Assembly: GCF_022012415.1 (NCBI RefSeq)
Contig: NZ_JAKLTR010000003.1
Span: 248,001 to 312,000, forward strand
Source of the DNA: Terrimonas ginsenosidimutans
Lineage (GTDB): Bacteria; Bacteroidota; Bacteroidia; Chitinophagales; Chitinophagaceae
Direction of reading: 5' to 3'
Length of the DNA stretch: 64,000 bases
How positions within the stretch are numbered: position 1 is the first letter of the stretch; each line of letters begins with the position of its first letter. The notes beneath the pieces were generated by a model. It ran no database searches, was not told where the DNA came from, and saw only the letters and a list, made by a program, of their open reading frames with translations. Both the position numbers and the translations under genes were made by a program. Below, piece after piece: positions 8,645 to 17,206 of this stretch.

Positions 8645-10015
8645 ATGCAGCAGCAAGCCATAGGAAAAGCGATAGGGAAGTACAGATGGACGATCTGTGG
8701 CCTCCTTTTCTTTGCAACAACGGTTAACTATCTCGATCGACAGGTATTGAGCTTGTTAGCGCCGGAATTGTCCCGCGAATTTGGCTGGACAAACACGGAT
8801 TACGCGAACATTATCACCGTATTTCAATTAGTATACGCGATCTCCATGCTGTTTGCGGGAAGGATCATCGATAAGCTCGGCACGAAATGGGGGTATATCT
8901 GGGCGATCATTATCTGGTCTATCGGTGCGATCATGCACGCCTATGCAATTCCTATCGGGGAAAGTACCAATTCCTTGCTGGCTTGGGTTGGCATCGCTGC
9001 AGTACCAGCATCTATTTTGGGATTTATGATCTCCCGTGCTGTATTGGGTTTTGGTGAAGCGGGCAACTTCCCTGCGGCTATCAAGGCTACTGCTGAATTT
9101 TTTCCAAAGAAAGAAAGGTCGCTTGCAACCGGTATTTTTAATTCCGGATCGAATGTTGGCGCTATCCTCGCCCCCATTACTGTACCATGGATTGCTATAC
9201 ACTGGGGCTGGCAAACGGCATTTATTGTAATAGGAGCCGTTGGTTTTCTCTGGTTGCTTTTCTGGGCATGGTTGTATGACAGTCCGCAAAAGAAATTATC
9301 TGCAGAAGAGCTGGCTTATGTTCAGCAGGATGGAGAAGATGTAGTTGTTGCAGTCGATGCTCCGGTAGAGAAAGTTAAATGGACCAGACTGCTCGCCTAT
9401 AATCAGACATGGGCTTTTGTTATCGGAAAATTTCTGACCGATGGGGTTTGGTGGTTCTTTCTTTTCTGGTTGCCCAAATATCTTCAGGCGCAATATGGTA
9501 TGGAGAAAACAGAGATCACGTTCCCGCTGGCGGTGTTATATACCATGACTATGTTCGGCAGTATTGGTGGTGGATGGTTCCCGGTTTATTTTATTAAGAA
9601 AGGGTACTCTCCTTATGATGGCCGGATGAAGGCCATGTTATTGATCGCTATTTTTCCTTTGGCCTTGCTTGCCGCACAGCCGTTAGGTGATATCAGCTAC
9701 TGGATGCCGGTGATCCTGATAGGTATAGGTGCTTCTGCTCACCAGGCCTGGAGTGCGAATATCTTTACAACCGTATCTGACATGTTCCCGAAAAAAGCTG
9801 TTGGTTCCGTAGTGGGAATCGGCGGCATGGCTGGTGGCCTTGGTGGTGTATTGATTTCGAAGGTGGGTGGTGCGCTGTTTGATCACTATGAAAAACTCGG
9901 CCATGTTCAGACAGGGTACACGATCATGTTTGTGTTTTGTGCGGTTGCGTATTTGATTGCATGGGTTATTATGAAAGCATTGGTACCAAAGTACAAGCCG
10001 ATCACTGATCTGTAA
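8645..10015 (+). CDS. exuT: Hexuronate transporter ExuT (MFS)
   Basis: Major facilitator superfamily symporter, likely for galacturonate/glucuronate across the inner membrane. 456 residues with about 12 hydrophobic segments. The N-terminal NYLDRQVLSLLAPEL and GFGEAGNFPAAIKATAEFFP segments are typical of the anion:cation symporter/ExuT group, and the MFS loop AGRIIDKLGTKWG follows TM2. It closes the uronate operon and is followed by a good intrinsic terminator. Specificity is inferred from the operon. Confidence 0.92.
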   Translation: MQQQAIGKAIGKYRWTICGLLFFATTVNYLDRQVLSLLAPELSREFGWTNTDYANIITVFQLVYAISMLFAGRIIDKLGTKWGYIWAIIIWSIGAIMHAYAIPIGESTNSLLAWVGIAAVPASILGFMISRAVLGFGEAGNFPAAIKATAEFFPKKERSLATGIFNSGSNVGAILAPITVPWIAIHWGWQTAFIVIGAVGFLWLLFWAWLYDSPQKKLSAEELAYVQQDGEDVVVAVDAPVEKVKWTRLLAYNQTWAFVIGKFLTDGVWWFFLFWLPKYLQAQYGMEKTEITFPLAVLYTMTMFGSIGGGWFPVYFIKKGYSPYDGRMKAMLLIAIFPLALLAAQPLGDISYWMPVILIGIGASAHQAWSANIFTTVSDMFPKKAVGSVVGIGGMAGGLGGVLISKVGGALFDHYEKLGHVQTGYTIMFVFCAVAYLIAWVIMKALVPKYKPITDL

Positions 10016-10039
10016 AAGAAGAGATTCTAATAAATTGAA

Positions 10040-10067
10040 GGATCAGCAATAATGCTGGTCCTTTTTT
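10040..10067 (+). terminator. Intrinsic terminator after exuT
   Basis: GGATCAGC (10040-10047) pairs with GCTGGTCC (10054-10061), one G-U pair, six-base loop, then a run of six T. It ends the uronate operon. Confidence 0.85.
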
Positions 10068-10094
10068 ATTGATCGGGATGTTGTTTTTTTGGAG

Positions 10095-10190
10095 TGGCGT
10101 AGGGTGGAACGCGGCGAACGCAACGATACGCGGCGAACGCAGCGAAAACAGCCGGAGAAGATATGTATTTCGCCGCGTTCCCCTACGCCA
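10095..10190. repeat. Hairpin element, CGCGGCGAACG family (family D, copy 1)
   Basis: Left arm 10095-10116 (TGGCGTAGGG then GAACGCGGCG) pairs with right arm 10171-10190, with a two-base bulge. Inside are direct repeats of CGCGGCGAACGC. The boundaries are GGCGTAGG and CCTACGCC. It lies between convergent exuT and htpG. A larger relative is at 41303-41431. Confidence 0.8.
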
Positions 10191-10212
10191 GTTTTCCCTT
10201 GACTTGGCAATT

Positions 10213-10264
10213 AAAAAAACACGGCCCTCGCTACGCCCGTCGGAAACGAAGCGCAGGAGGGCCG
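10213..10264 (-). terminator. Intrinsic terminator for htpG (minus strand)
   Basis: CGGCCCTC (10222-10229) and GAGGGCCG (10257-10264) form an eight-base GC-rich stem. Read on the minus strand it is followed by a run of seven T (10213-10219). It lies just beyond the htpG stop. Confidence 0.75.
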
Positions 10265-10288
10265 CGATATTCTCAAAAAGAAGAAGTA

Positions 10289-12178
10289 CTACAACATCGC
10301 CACGCTTCTCTTCACAAACTCCGTCAACTCCGCACCGGTCAGTAATCCCTGAGACAACAATGCGAGATCAAAAGCCTGCTTAGCCATTCCTTCTTTTTCT
10401 TCTTCAGAAGAAGCCGAAGCGATCTTCCCGATCAACGGGTGATTGCTGTTAACAGTAACATTATAGTTATCGGGTAAGGAACCATAGAAGTTCATTCCGC
10501 CACCGCCGCCCATTGCAGCCATGTCTTTCATGCGGCGCATGAATTCATCCATGGTAACGGTTACCGGTAATTCAGATGGAGAAAGACTTTCAACATGTAC
10601 ATTCATCCCAGGCTTTTTCACTGCTTTTTCAAAGACAGTTTTCACTGTGGCTGATTGCTCTTCGCTTAATACAGAAGGCAGCGGCTCATCTTTTTTGATC
10701 AATGAGTCGATCGTGCCGGAATCAACACGTTTTACCTGTGTTTTCTCCAGTTTCTGTTCCAGCTGACTGATAAAGTGATTATCCAGCGGAGAGTTCATCA
10801 GCAATACATCATATCCTCTTGCATTAGCCGATTGAATAAATGAATCCTGTTTGCCCGGATCTGTTGTATAGAGATAAACTTTATTTCCTTCTTTTTCTGT
10901 TTGCAGCGGAGCAACTTTTTCTTCGTATTCGCTAAGCGTAAAGACTTCATCTTTCGTATTGTTCAACAATACAAAGTCTTTTGCGCGATCATAGAACTTC
11001 TCATCAGTGAGCATTCCATATTTTACAAACAGGCCGATATCGCTCCATTTCTCTTCATAGCCTTTTCTATCCTTCTTGAAGAGATCGCCAAGCTTATCCG
11101 CCACTTTCTTGGTGATATGGGAGTTGATCTTTTTAACATGACTATCTGCCTGTAAGAAGCTGCGGGAGACGTTCAGCGGAATATCCGGAGAATCGATCAC
11201 GCCATGCAGCAACATCAGGAATTCAGGTACAATATCTTTTACTTCATCAGTAATGAATACCTGGCGGGAGAACAGCTTGATCTTATTGGGACGAAGCTCC
11301 ACTTCCTTCTTCACTTTAGGGAAGTATAGAACGCCGGTCAGATTGAAAGGGTAATCAACATTCAGGTGGATCCAGAACAATGGATCGTCGGACATTGGGT
11401 ATAACTGGTGATAGAAATCCAGGTAATCCTGATCAGACAATTCTGAAGGAGATTTTGTCCAGATAGGATTGGTGTTGTTGATGATATTATCTATCTCAAC
11501 AGTCTTATATTTCGTTTCGCCGTTCTCATCCTGTCCATCTTCTACGGAAGTATTGCGTTTGCCGAATACGACCGGCACTGGCAGGAATGCGCAATGTTTT
11601 TTGAGGATCTCTTCGAGTTTGTGCTGATCGAGGAATTCTTCGGAATCAGCATTGATATGAAGAATGATGTCGGTTCCACGCGTTGTGCGGTTGCCTTCTG
11701 TGATCTCAAACTCGGTACTGCCGTCGCAGATCCAGCGGGCAGGAGCTGCGCCTTCCTGGTGTGACAGGGTTTGGATCTCTACTCTATCGGCTACCATAAA
11801 GGCGGAGTAGAAACCGAGGCCGAACTTGCCGATCAGCTCGTTCGCATCTTTTGCATCCTTGAATTTTTCAACGAATTCGGTGGCGCCGGAAAATGCGATC
11901 TGGTTGATGTATTTTTTGATCTCTTCAGCGGTCATGCCGAGGCCACGGTCGCTGACAGTAATGGTCTTATTCTCTTTGTCAAATGACACTTCTACCTGGA
12001 GCTCTCCCAGTTCGCCTTTGTACTGGCCTATGGACGACAGGCGTTTGATCTTTTGCGTAGCATCTACAGCGTTGGAAACCAGCTCTCTGAGAAAGATCTC
12101 GTGATCAGAGTACAGGAATTTTTTAATGATCGGGAAGATATTCTCGGTGTGGATGGAGATAGTACCTTTTTCTTGCAT
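10289..12178 (-). CDS. htpG: Molecular chaperone HtpG (Hsp90)
   Basis: Cytoplasmic ATP-dependent Hsp90 chaperone. 629 residues, full length. The GHKL ATPase domain is N-terminal: RELVSNAVDA (31-40) with the catalytic Glu32 and Mg-binding Asn36, DRGLGM (77-82), and the lid motif GKFGLGFYSAF (117-127). Middle and C-terminal dimerisation domains follow, ending in a glycine-rich stretch near AAMGGGGGMNFYG. The gene is monocistronic. A possible sigma-54 type promoter lies upstream at 12215-12230. Confidence 0.98.
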   Translation of the reverse strand: MQEKGTISIHTENIFPIIKKFLYSDHEIFLRELVSNAVDATQKIKRLSSIGQYKGELGELQVEVSFDKENKTITVSDRGLGMTAEEIKKYINQIAFSGATEFVEKFKDAKDANELIGKFGLGFYSAFMVADRVEIQTLSHQEGAAPARWICDGSTEFEITEGNRTTRGTDIILHINADSEEFLDQHKLEEILKKHCAFLPVPVVFGKRNTSVEDGQDENGETKYKTVEIDNIINNTNPIWTKSPSELSDQDYLDFYHQLYPMSDDPLFWIHLNVDYPFNLTGVLYFPKVKKEVELRPNKIKLFSRQVFITDEVKDIVPEFLMLLHGVIDSPDIPLNVSRSFLQADSHVKKINSHITKKVADKLGDLFKKDRKGYEEKWSDIGLFVKYGMLTDEKFYDRAKDFVLLNNTKDEVFTLSEYEEKVAPLQTEKEGNKVYLYTTDPGKQDSFIQSANARGYDVLLMNSPLDNHFISQLEQKLEKTQVKRVDSGTIDSLIKKDEPLPSVLSEEQSATVKTVFEKAVKKPGMNVHVESLSPSELPVTVTMDEFMRRMKDMAAMGGGGGMNFYGSLPDNYNVTVNSNHPLIGKIASASSEEEKEGMAKQAFDLALLSQGLLTGAELTEFVKRSVAML

Positions 12179-12214
12179 ATTTGGATATGTTTAGAGTATT
12201 AGCTGGTGGCTTTA

Positions 12215-12230
12215 TGCAAGGGATGTTCCA
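12215..12230 (-). promoter_or_regulatory. Possible sigma-54 (-24/-12) promoter of htpG
   Basis: Read on the minus strand the sequence is TGGAACATCCCTTGCA, close to the RpoN consensus TGGCAC-N5-TTGCA, with the invariant GG and GC ten bases apart. Transcription would start near 12204, about 26 nt before the htpG ATG. No -7 element was found nearby. Confidence 0.45.
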
Positions 12231-12276
12231 AAGATGCCGCTGCGGACAAAGTGACAGATACATTAGAGAACGGTCA

Positions 12277-12299
12277 GGCGTAAGTGGAACGCGGCGGAC
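12277..12299. repeat. Partial GGCGTAAG-GAACGCGGCGGAC repeat arm
   Basis: GGCGTAAG followed by GAACGCGGCGGAC matches the left arm of the hairpins at 10095 and 41308, but no complementary right arm is seen. It is probably a decayed single arm in the 228-bp gap between htpG and the DUF1003 gene. Confidence 0.5.
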
Positions 12300-12406
12300 A
12301 TGGAGAAGGGGTAGTGAATGCGGACAAACATATCAGGCATCATGCGTTGGGCCCGCAGGATAATTAGATCGGATCACTGTCGGATCTTCCATTTGGGAAA
12401 TTCGCG

Positions 12407-13063
12407 TTATTGAATTTTTGTGTTGATCTTTTTCTCAATCCCTTCCAGCATTTGCATCTGCACTTTCTGGATCTCCAGCAGACGTTTATTTTGATGGAGC
12501 AGCAGGTGGTCAAGTTTTTCATGCAGCATGCGGATCTCCACTTCGGCTTTCAGGTTTACTTTATAGTCATGTTCAGCACGTTCCCGATCTTTATCCTCCT
12601 GCCGGTTCTGACTCATCATGATGATCGGTGCCTGTATGGATGCGAGGCAGGACAGGATCAGGTTGAGCAGGATAAAAGGATACGGGTCGAAGCCTTTGTT
12701 GCTAAGCCACCAAACATTCAGGATCATCCATCCAATGAGCATGGCGAAGAAGATGATGATAAATCTCCAGCTGCCACCAAAGCTGGCTACTTTGTCGGCA
12801 AGACGTTCTCCGAGGGAAGAGTCCTGGTCGCCCGGTCCTGCTTTCACATTGGATACAAGTCTGCGGTTGTTGATGCTTTTTGCAACAAGTTTTGCCACTT
12901 CATCCAATTCGCCATGATCTTCCTGTAGTAATTGATCGATATATTTCCTTCGCAACTCGATGAGTTCTTCAGGATCGAGGCTGGAGATATCTTCTTTTTC
13001 CGGTGCGTGTTGTTTGAGATAGTCAGTAAAGGAGCATTCTATAGGGGATGTTGTATGTTTCAT
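12407..13063 (-). CDS. DUF1003 family membrane protein
   Basis: 218 residues. An acidic N-terminal cytoplasmic part is followed by two membrane helices (about 100-120 and 128-150) and a C-terminal coiled-coil tail rich in Lys/Glu/Leu. The segment GFDPYPFILLNLILSCLA (124-141) and the RAEHDYKVNLKAE helix (162-174) are the DUF1003 signature. Function is unknown; a cyclic-nucleotide or channel-accessory role has been proposed for relatives but nothing here tests that. It is divergent from the Panacea-domain gene. Confidence 0.88.
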   Translation of the reverse strand: MKHTTSPIECSFTDYLKQHAPEKEDISSLDPEELIELRRKYIDQLLQEDHGELDEVAKLVAKSINNRRLVSNVKAGPGDQDSSLGERLADKVASFGGSWRFIIIFFAMLIGWMILNVWWLSNKGFDPYPFILLNLILSCLASIQAPIIMMSQNRQEDKDRERAEHDYKVNLKAEVEIRMLHEKLDHLLLHQNKRLLEIQKVQMQMLEGIEKKINTKIQ

Positions 13064-13159
13064 GCGGGTGCATTTGAATGCAGAAGTTAACGATTTTTAC
13101 GCTGGATCACCTGGGTTTAATAGTGGATGCAATATATCTTAACCGAAATAAGATAAGTC

Positions 13160-13228
13160 GCCATGGGAAAAAAACGCTGAGAAATTGTTTTTTCCCCATG
13201 GCATAGCCTTGTTTACTGAGCAAATTTG
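13160..13228 (+). promoter_or_regulatory. Hairpin promoter, copy 1 (Panacea-domain gene)
   Basis: Arms GCCATGGGAAAAAAAC (13160-13175) and GTTTTTTCCCCATGGC (13187-13202) are complementary at 15 of 16 positions with an 11-nt spacer. Exactly 23 nt after GTTTTTTCCCC (13187-13197) comes CAAATTTG (13221-13228), close to the Bacteroidota -7 TAnnTTTG. The same geometry recurs at 32499-32566 and, on the minus strand, at 37373-37414. The gene start is 21 nt downstream. Confidence 0.6.
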
Positions 13229-13249
13229 TATTGAAACCAAATCCATTTT

Positions 13250-13750
13250 ATGGGCTTTATCAAATCAGTAGACGCGAAAATTCTCAGTGAGTACATTTTC
13301 GAACGGGGAGGCAAGATGTCTCATCTGAAACTGCAAAAGCTGTTGTACTATGTGCAGGCATTTCACCTGGCCTATTTCGATCAGCCGATTATTGATGATG
13401 ATTTCCAGGCATGGCTGCATGGGCCAGTCTGCCGGCCGGTATTTGACCGGTTCAGGGATCAGTCATTATTGTACACAGAGTTTATTTTCTTTTCTCCGCC
13501 GGGGGAAAAAAGACCGTCTGAAGTGTTGCCGGCAATGATTGACGAGGAGCAGCTGGATCTGATCCACCAGGTAGCGGACGGGTATGCAAAGCTCAGTGCT
13601 GCCGATCTGGAGAAACTTACGCATGGAGATGCTCCCTGGATCGATGCGCGGAAGGGGTTTGCGGATGAAGAAAGATGCAGTTCGGTGATTTCGAAAGAAT
13701 CGATGAGGGTTTTTTACAAGAAGTTTATTTATGGGATAAGGGAGCGATGA
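13250..13750 (+). CDS. Panacea-domain (SocA/GepA-like) protein
   Basis: 166 residues matching the Panacea/SocA family, known as antitoxins or proteolytic adaptors of toxin-antitoxin modules and also found in phage-associated proteins. Visible family features are the N-terminal KLQKLLYYVQ helix (27-36), DFQAWLHGPV (51-60) and the late THGDAPW motif. No cognate toxin is adjacent: the upstream gene is DUF1003 on the other strand and the downstream gene is a truncated PP2C remnant. It may be solitary or act in trans. Its promoter has the same layout as that of the RelE-type module at 37 kb. Confidence 0.8.
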   Translation: MGFIKSVDAKILSEYIFERGGKMSHLKLQKLLYYVQAFHLAYFDQPIIDDDFQAWLHGPVCRPVFDRFRDQSLLYTEFIFFSPPGEKRPSEVLPAMIDEEQLDLIHQVADGYAKLSAADLEKLTHGDAPWIDARKGFADEERCSSVISKESMRVFYKKFIYGIRER

Positions 13751-13763
13751 ATGGCTCAAAGCG

Positions 13764-14006
13764 CTACCTGTTATTGGCAGGTTTGATCAGGGCTTCAGTT
13801 TTAGTTTGCAGGTAAGATTTTTCCATGACAATCTTACGCAACAATTTCCCGGTGATCGTCGATATGAGATAGCTGTCTTCTCCCATCGTGCAGCCGTCCA
13901 TAACTGCGCATACGGTAAGGCCATCCCTGATTTGTCCTCTGTATACATAATCTTCGCAATGATCCGTGTGGTATTCGCCGATCTGCAGACAGCTAGAAAT
14001 TTGCAT
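13764..14006 (-). pseudogene. Truncated PP2C-type phosphatase remnant
   Basis: An 80-codon reading frame resembles only the N-terminus of PP2C-like serine/threonine phosphatases: an initial IGEYHTDHCEDYVY segment and VCAVMDGCTMGEDSY (acidic metal-site Asp plus Gly), followed by a helix like TGKLLRKI. Family members are 230 residues or more, so about two thirds is missing and the frame stops soon after the homology. No remainder is found in the neighbouring sequence. It could still be expressed as a short protein, but it lacks the later metal-binding aspartates. Confidence 0.6.
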
Positions 14007-14021
14007 ACCGCGAAATTATCA

Positions 14022-14063
14022 TAAAAAATCAGGGTGCAGATGACGGAAGCCATCTGCACCCTG
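14022..14063 (-). terminator. Intrinsic terminator of the acyl-CoA ligase gene
   Basis: A perfect 13-bp stem (14030-14042 with 14051-14063) around an 8-nt loop is followed on the minus strand by six T (14023-14028). It lies 21 bp beyond the ligase stop. Confidence 0.92.
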
Positions 14064-14084
14064 GTAACCATTTTTCTTTACTGA

Positions 14085-15872
14085 TCATGCACTCGCATAA
14101 ATCCGTTCGATCGCGTCTTTGTATTTTTCTGTGATCACTTTTCGTTTCATGGAGAGCTTCGGGGTCATCTCCCCGGTGTCAATTCCCCATTCATTAGGGA
14201 GGAGTTCAAATTTCTTTACCTGTTCTACGTGGTTCAGATATTTGTTGAAGCGTTCAACCACGTCTTTATACATGCTGATCACTTTTTCATTCTTAATGAT
14301 CTCTTCATTGGTCGTGGCAGGAACATTATGTTGCTTGCACCAGTCGCGCAGGGCAGGGAATGCCGGAACGATCAGTCCGCCGACGAATTTACGTTCTGGT
14401 CCAACAACCATGACCTGTTCGATGAAGGGGGATTCTTTCAGTTTGTTCTCTACCGTCAATGGCGCTACATATTTTCCCCCACTGGTTTTGAACAGTTCTT
14501 TTTTGCGGTCGGTGATCTTTACGAACTTATTATCTACGATCATACCGATATCGCCTGTGTGGAACCATCCATCCACGATGGCTTCTGCAGTGAGATCCGG
14601 TCGTTTATAGTAGCCCAGCATCACGTGAGGCCCTTTGGTAAGCACCTCGCCGTCTTCCGCAATTTTGACTTCATTTCCTTCGAGAACAGGACCGGTTGTG
14701 CCGAATTTGCGGCCTTCTTCGTCAAAACGGTTCACGGAGATGACCGGCGATGTTTCAGTAAGGCCATATCCTTCCATTACGATGATCTTCGCGGCGGTGA
14801 ATATGCGGATGAGTCGGACCTGGCAGGCAGCGCCGCCGGTGATAATACATTTCAGCTCGTTACCCAACCCTTCACGCCATTTGTTGAAGATGAGCTTATT
14901 GGCAAGGCTTAACTGGAAGTTGTACCAGAATCCCTGGTTTTGATTGATCTCGAATTTTTCAGCAAGGCCATGTGCCCAGAAGAACAGCTTCTTTTTTATA
15001 CCGGTGAGTTCGGAGCCTTTCGCCATGATCCGGTCATATACCTTTTCCAGCAAACGCGGAACGGTGGTGAACAGATGCGGTTTTACTTCTTTCAGGTTTT
15101 CTCCGATGGTGTCAAGGCTTTCTGCATAATAGATCGATGTGCCTTTGAACAGGTAGAGATAGCTGCACATTTTTTCAAAAATATGATTGAGCGGCAGGAA
15201 GCTCAGGGCCCGCATATTTTCCCCTGGAGGAAAGCAGGGAAGGCCGGCGATGATGTTTGAAAGGATATTGCTGTGCATCAGCATTACGCCTTTTGGTGTG
15301 CCGGTGGTTCCGGAGGTGTAAAGGATCGTTGCCACATCGCTTTCCTTGATCTGATCTGCAATCTCTTTTACACGAACCCTCGATTCATCCGTTGCATGGG
15401 TCGCGATATCTTTCCAGTAAGTAGCATTGGCAACATGTTCGATCGTGAAGATCTGCTGGAGGGAAGGGAGTTTGTCTTTCAGGCTGAGAACTTTCAGATA
15501 AAGTTCTTCATCATTTACAAAAACGAATTTGACCGCAGCATCTTTCAGAACAAATTCAAGCTCGCTTACACTGATCGTCGGATACACAGGTGTTAAGATG
15601 GCGCCGATCTTTTGTACTGCCAGGTCAACCATCAGCCATTCCGGCCGGTTTTTGGCGATGATGGCGATCTTGTCCCGGCCTTCTACTGTCATATCGTTCG
15701 GACCGGCACCGAGCGCAACCAATCCTGCAGCGATATCTGACACGATGTTGGATACATCCTGAGTGCTGTACGTCTTCCACTTGCCATTCTCTTTCCCGGC
15801 AAGCATTACGTCCAGCGGGGTGCGTTCGAGATGCCATTCTATACAATCAAAAAGTCTGCGTGGCTCTGTCAT
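14085..15872 (-). CDS. Long-chain acyl-CoA synthetase (FadD15-like)
   Basis: Activates fatty acids to acyl-CoA through an acyl-adenylate. 595 residues, typical for the FadD15/AMP-binding long-chain ligases. The ATP-binding P-loop YTSGTTGTPKG is at 185-195, GYGLTETSPV forms the A5-like motif, and GWFHTGDIG with the following DRKKELFKTSGGKYV gives the hinge and C-terminal lysine region. No signal peptide; cytoplasmic or membrane-associated. Single gene with its own terminator. Chain-length specificity cannot be read from the sequence. Confidence 0.94.
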   Translation of the reverse strand: MTEPRRLFDCIEWHLERTPLDVMLAGKENGKWKTYSTQDVSNIVSDIAAGLVALGAGPNDMTVEGRDKIAIIAKNRPEWLMVDLAVQKIGAILTPVYPTISVSELEFVLKDAAVKFVFVNDEELYLKVLSLKDKLPSLQQIFTIEHVANATYWKDIATHATDESRVRVKEIADQIKESDVATILYTSGTTGTPKGVMLMHSNILSNIIAGLPCFPPGENMRALSFLPLNHIFEKMCSYLYLFKGTSIYYAESLDTIGENLKEVKPHLFTTVPRLLEKVYDRIMAKGSELTGIKKKLFFWAHGLAEKFEINQNQGFWYNFQLSLANKLIFNKWREGLGNELKCIITGGAACQVRLIRIFTAAKIIVMEGYGLTETSPVISVNRFDEEGRKFGTTGPVLEGNEVKIAEDGEVLTKGPHVMLGYYKRPDLTAEAIVDGWFHTGDIGMIVDNKFVKITDRKKELFKTSGGKYVAPLTVENKLKESPFIEQVMVVGPERKFVGGLIVPAFPALRDWCKQHNVPATTNEEIIKNEKVISMYKDVVERFNKYLNHVEQVKKFELLPNEWGIDTGEMTPKLSMKRKVITEKYKDAIERIYASA

Positions 15873-15921
15873 AGTACAATCGTTAAGTCGTTAAATTCTA
15901 CCAACAAATTAGGAAAAAAAA

Positions 15922-16026
15922 GTTTAAAAGTTTAAAGGTTTAACAGTTTAAAAGTCAGGAAGTACGATAGGTTTTGCCTTCAATGTCTCCTGATCTTTGA
16001 ACTATTAAACCTTTGAACTTTTAAAC
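15922..16026. repeat. AT-rich intergenic hairpin (TTTAAAAGTTTAAAGG type)
   Basis: Two 39-nt arms (15922-15960 and 15988-16026) are complementary at about 34 of 39 positions with a 27-nt loop. The units are GTTTAAAAG / GTTTAAAGG. The element fills the gap between the ligase promoter region and the end of the TPR gene. Confidence 0.85.
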
Positions 16027-16054
16027 CAAAAGGTTGCGAAGCGGTAAACTTTGT

Positions 16055-17077
16055 TTATTTAGCCGCTACCACTGCATAATATTGCCCCTGCGGCATCCTG
16101 AATACGCGGTTTGCCTGGAATTTTTTGAATGTTTCGTATTGATCTGCATGGCTTTTTGTCCATGAATCATACGAAGCCAGATTGTCAACTGGTCCGAACA
16201 GCCATTGATTATATGCTTCAAACATACCGGATTGCAGCAGTTGTTGCTGGTAGTCGAAGAGTTTGTAAGGGAATTTTGTTGAATAAGTGTTGTACCAGTC
16301 GAGGATAAAGCGGGAACGAACGGCGCCGAGCGATTCAACGGTCACACCTTTATTTGTCAGTGACAGCTGCTTGTTCATGATGGTCAGGAAGGCTTTTGCA
16401 AATTCATTTTTTGTTTTGTCAATGTCTTTTTGCAAAGTTGCCTGGCTGAACAGTTTTTCTTTATAGGCTTTCAGCAACAGTTCCTTCATCGCAGCACCTC
16501 TTTGTGAAAGGCTCTCCATATTGATGAAGATCTCTCCATAAACAATGCTCCACACTTTGTCTTCAGTAGAGAAGTAGTAAAGCGCTGCGTTATAGTAATT
16601 GCCGCCATAGCCGGGATCCGCCTGGATTCCTTTTTCCCACATATCGATCGCCGTGCTGTTATGCGCGGATAAAAGTAATTCTCCGTATTCGCTATAGAGA
16701 GGGCCGCTCTTAGGGAATTTTTTCAATCCTTTTTTGTACATCTTGTCGCACTCTTTCACTTCTTCGAGCGCTTTATAGACGTTGCCGGCGATCTGGAAGC
16801 AGATCACGTCTGCATCATCCCGGTCGATCAGCAGTTTTGCCCCTTCGAGTGCTTTGGCATATTCCCTTTTGAGATAGTATGTCATTACAAGGTCTTTCTG
16901 CATCTCAAGGTTCGTCTTATCCTGCACTAATGCTCTGTTCAATACCAGGATGGCATTGTCAAAATCACCTGAACGCATATACCCTTTCGCAGTTTCGTGC
17001 ATGCTTTTCGCATCTTCCTGTGCTACAGCCGCCACAGCGAAAAGTACAAGCGAGGGAAGAAGAAGAAGTTTTTTCAT
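16055..17077 (-). CDS. Secreted TPR-repeat protein
   Basis: 340 residues with a clear signal peptide (MKKLLLLPSLVLFAVAAVAQ, cleavage after about residue 20), so probably periplasmic. Tetratricopeptide-like helical pairs span about 25-240, for example AKGYMRSGDFDNAILVLNRAL and YFQIAGNVYKAL-type repeats. The C-terminal 100 residues are helical and not recognised. Such proteins usually act as protein-interaction scaffolds; no enzymatic motif is visible. The gene stands alone between two AT-rich hairpins. Confidence 0.8.
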   Translation of the reverse strand: MKKLLLLPSLVLFAVAAVAQEDAKSMHETAKGYMRSGDFDNAILVLNRALVQDKTNLEMQKDLVMTYYLKREYAKALEGAKLLIDRDDADVICFQIAGNVYKALEEVKECDKMYKKGLKKFPKSGPLYSEYGELLLSAHNSTAIDMWEKGIQADPGYGGNYYNAALYYFSTEDKVWSIVYGEIFINMESLSQRGAAMKELLLKAYKEKLFSQATLQKDIDKTKNEFAKAFLTIMNKQLSLTNKGVTVESLGAVRSRFILDWYNTYSTKFPYKLFDYQQQLLQSGMFEAYNQWLFGPVDNLASYDSWTKSHADQYETFKKFQANRVFRMPQGQYYAVVAAK

Positions 17078-17105
17078 AAATACAAGTTATAAAGGAGAAC
17101 GAAGT

Positions 17106-17192
17106 AAAAAGCCAAAATTAAAAAGTAAAAAGTTAGCATATCGTGAAAGCGTTTCAGCAGCAGACTGTTTTACTTTTAAATTTTGACTTTTT
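17106..17192. repeat. AT-rich intergenic hairpin (family A, copy 2)
   Basis: Arms 17106-17130 and 17168-17192 (core AATTAAAAAGTAAAA) pair at 23 of 25 positions. The element lies between the TPR gene start and the DUF1015 stop. It is related in sequence to 3164-3363 and 24742-24831. Confidence 0.8.
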
Positions 17193-17206
17193 ATCTCAAT
17201 TGTGAT

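Noticed and set aside
10069-10383. Plus-strand frame over the exuT-htpG gap
   Set aside because: It is made of the CGCGGCGAACG hairpin and the htpG terminator.
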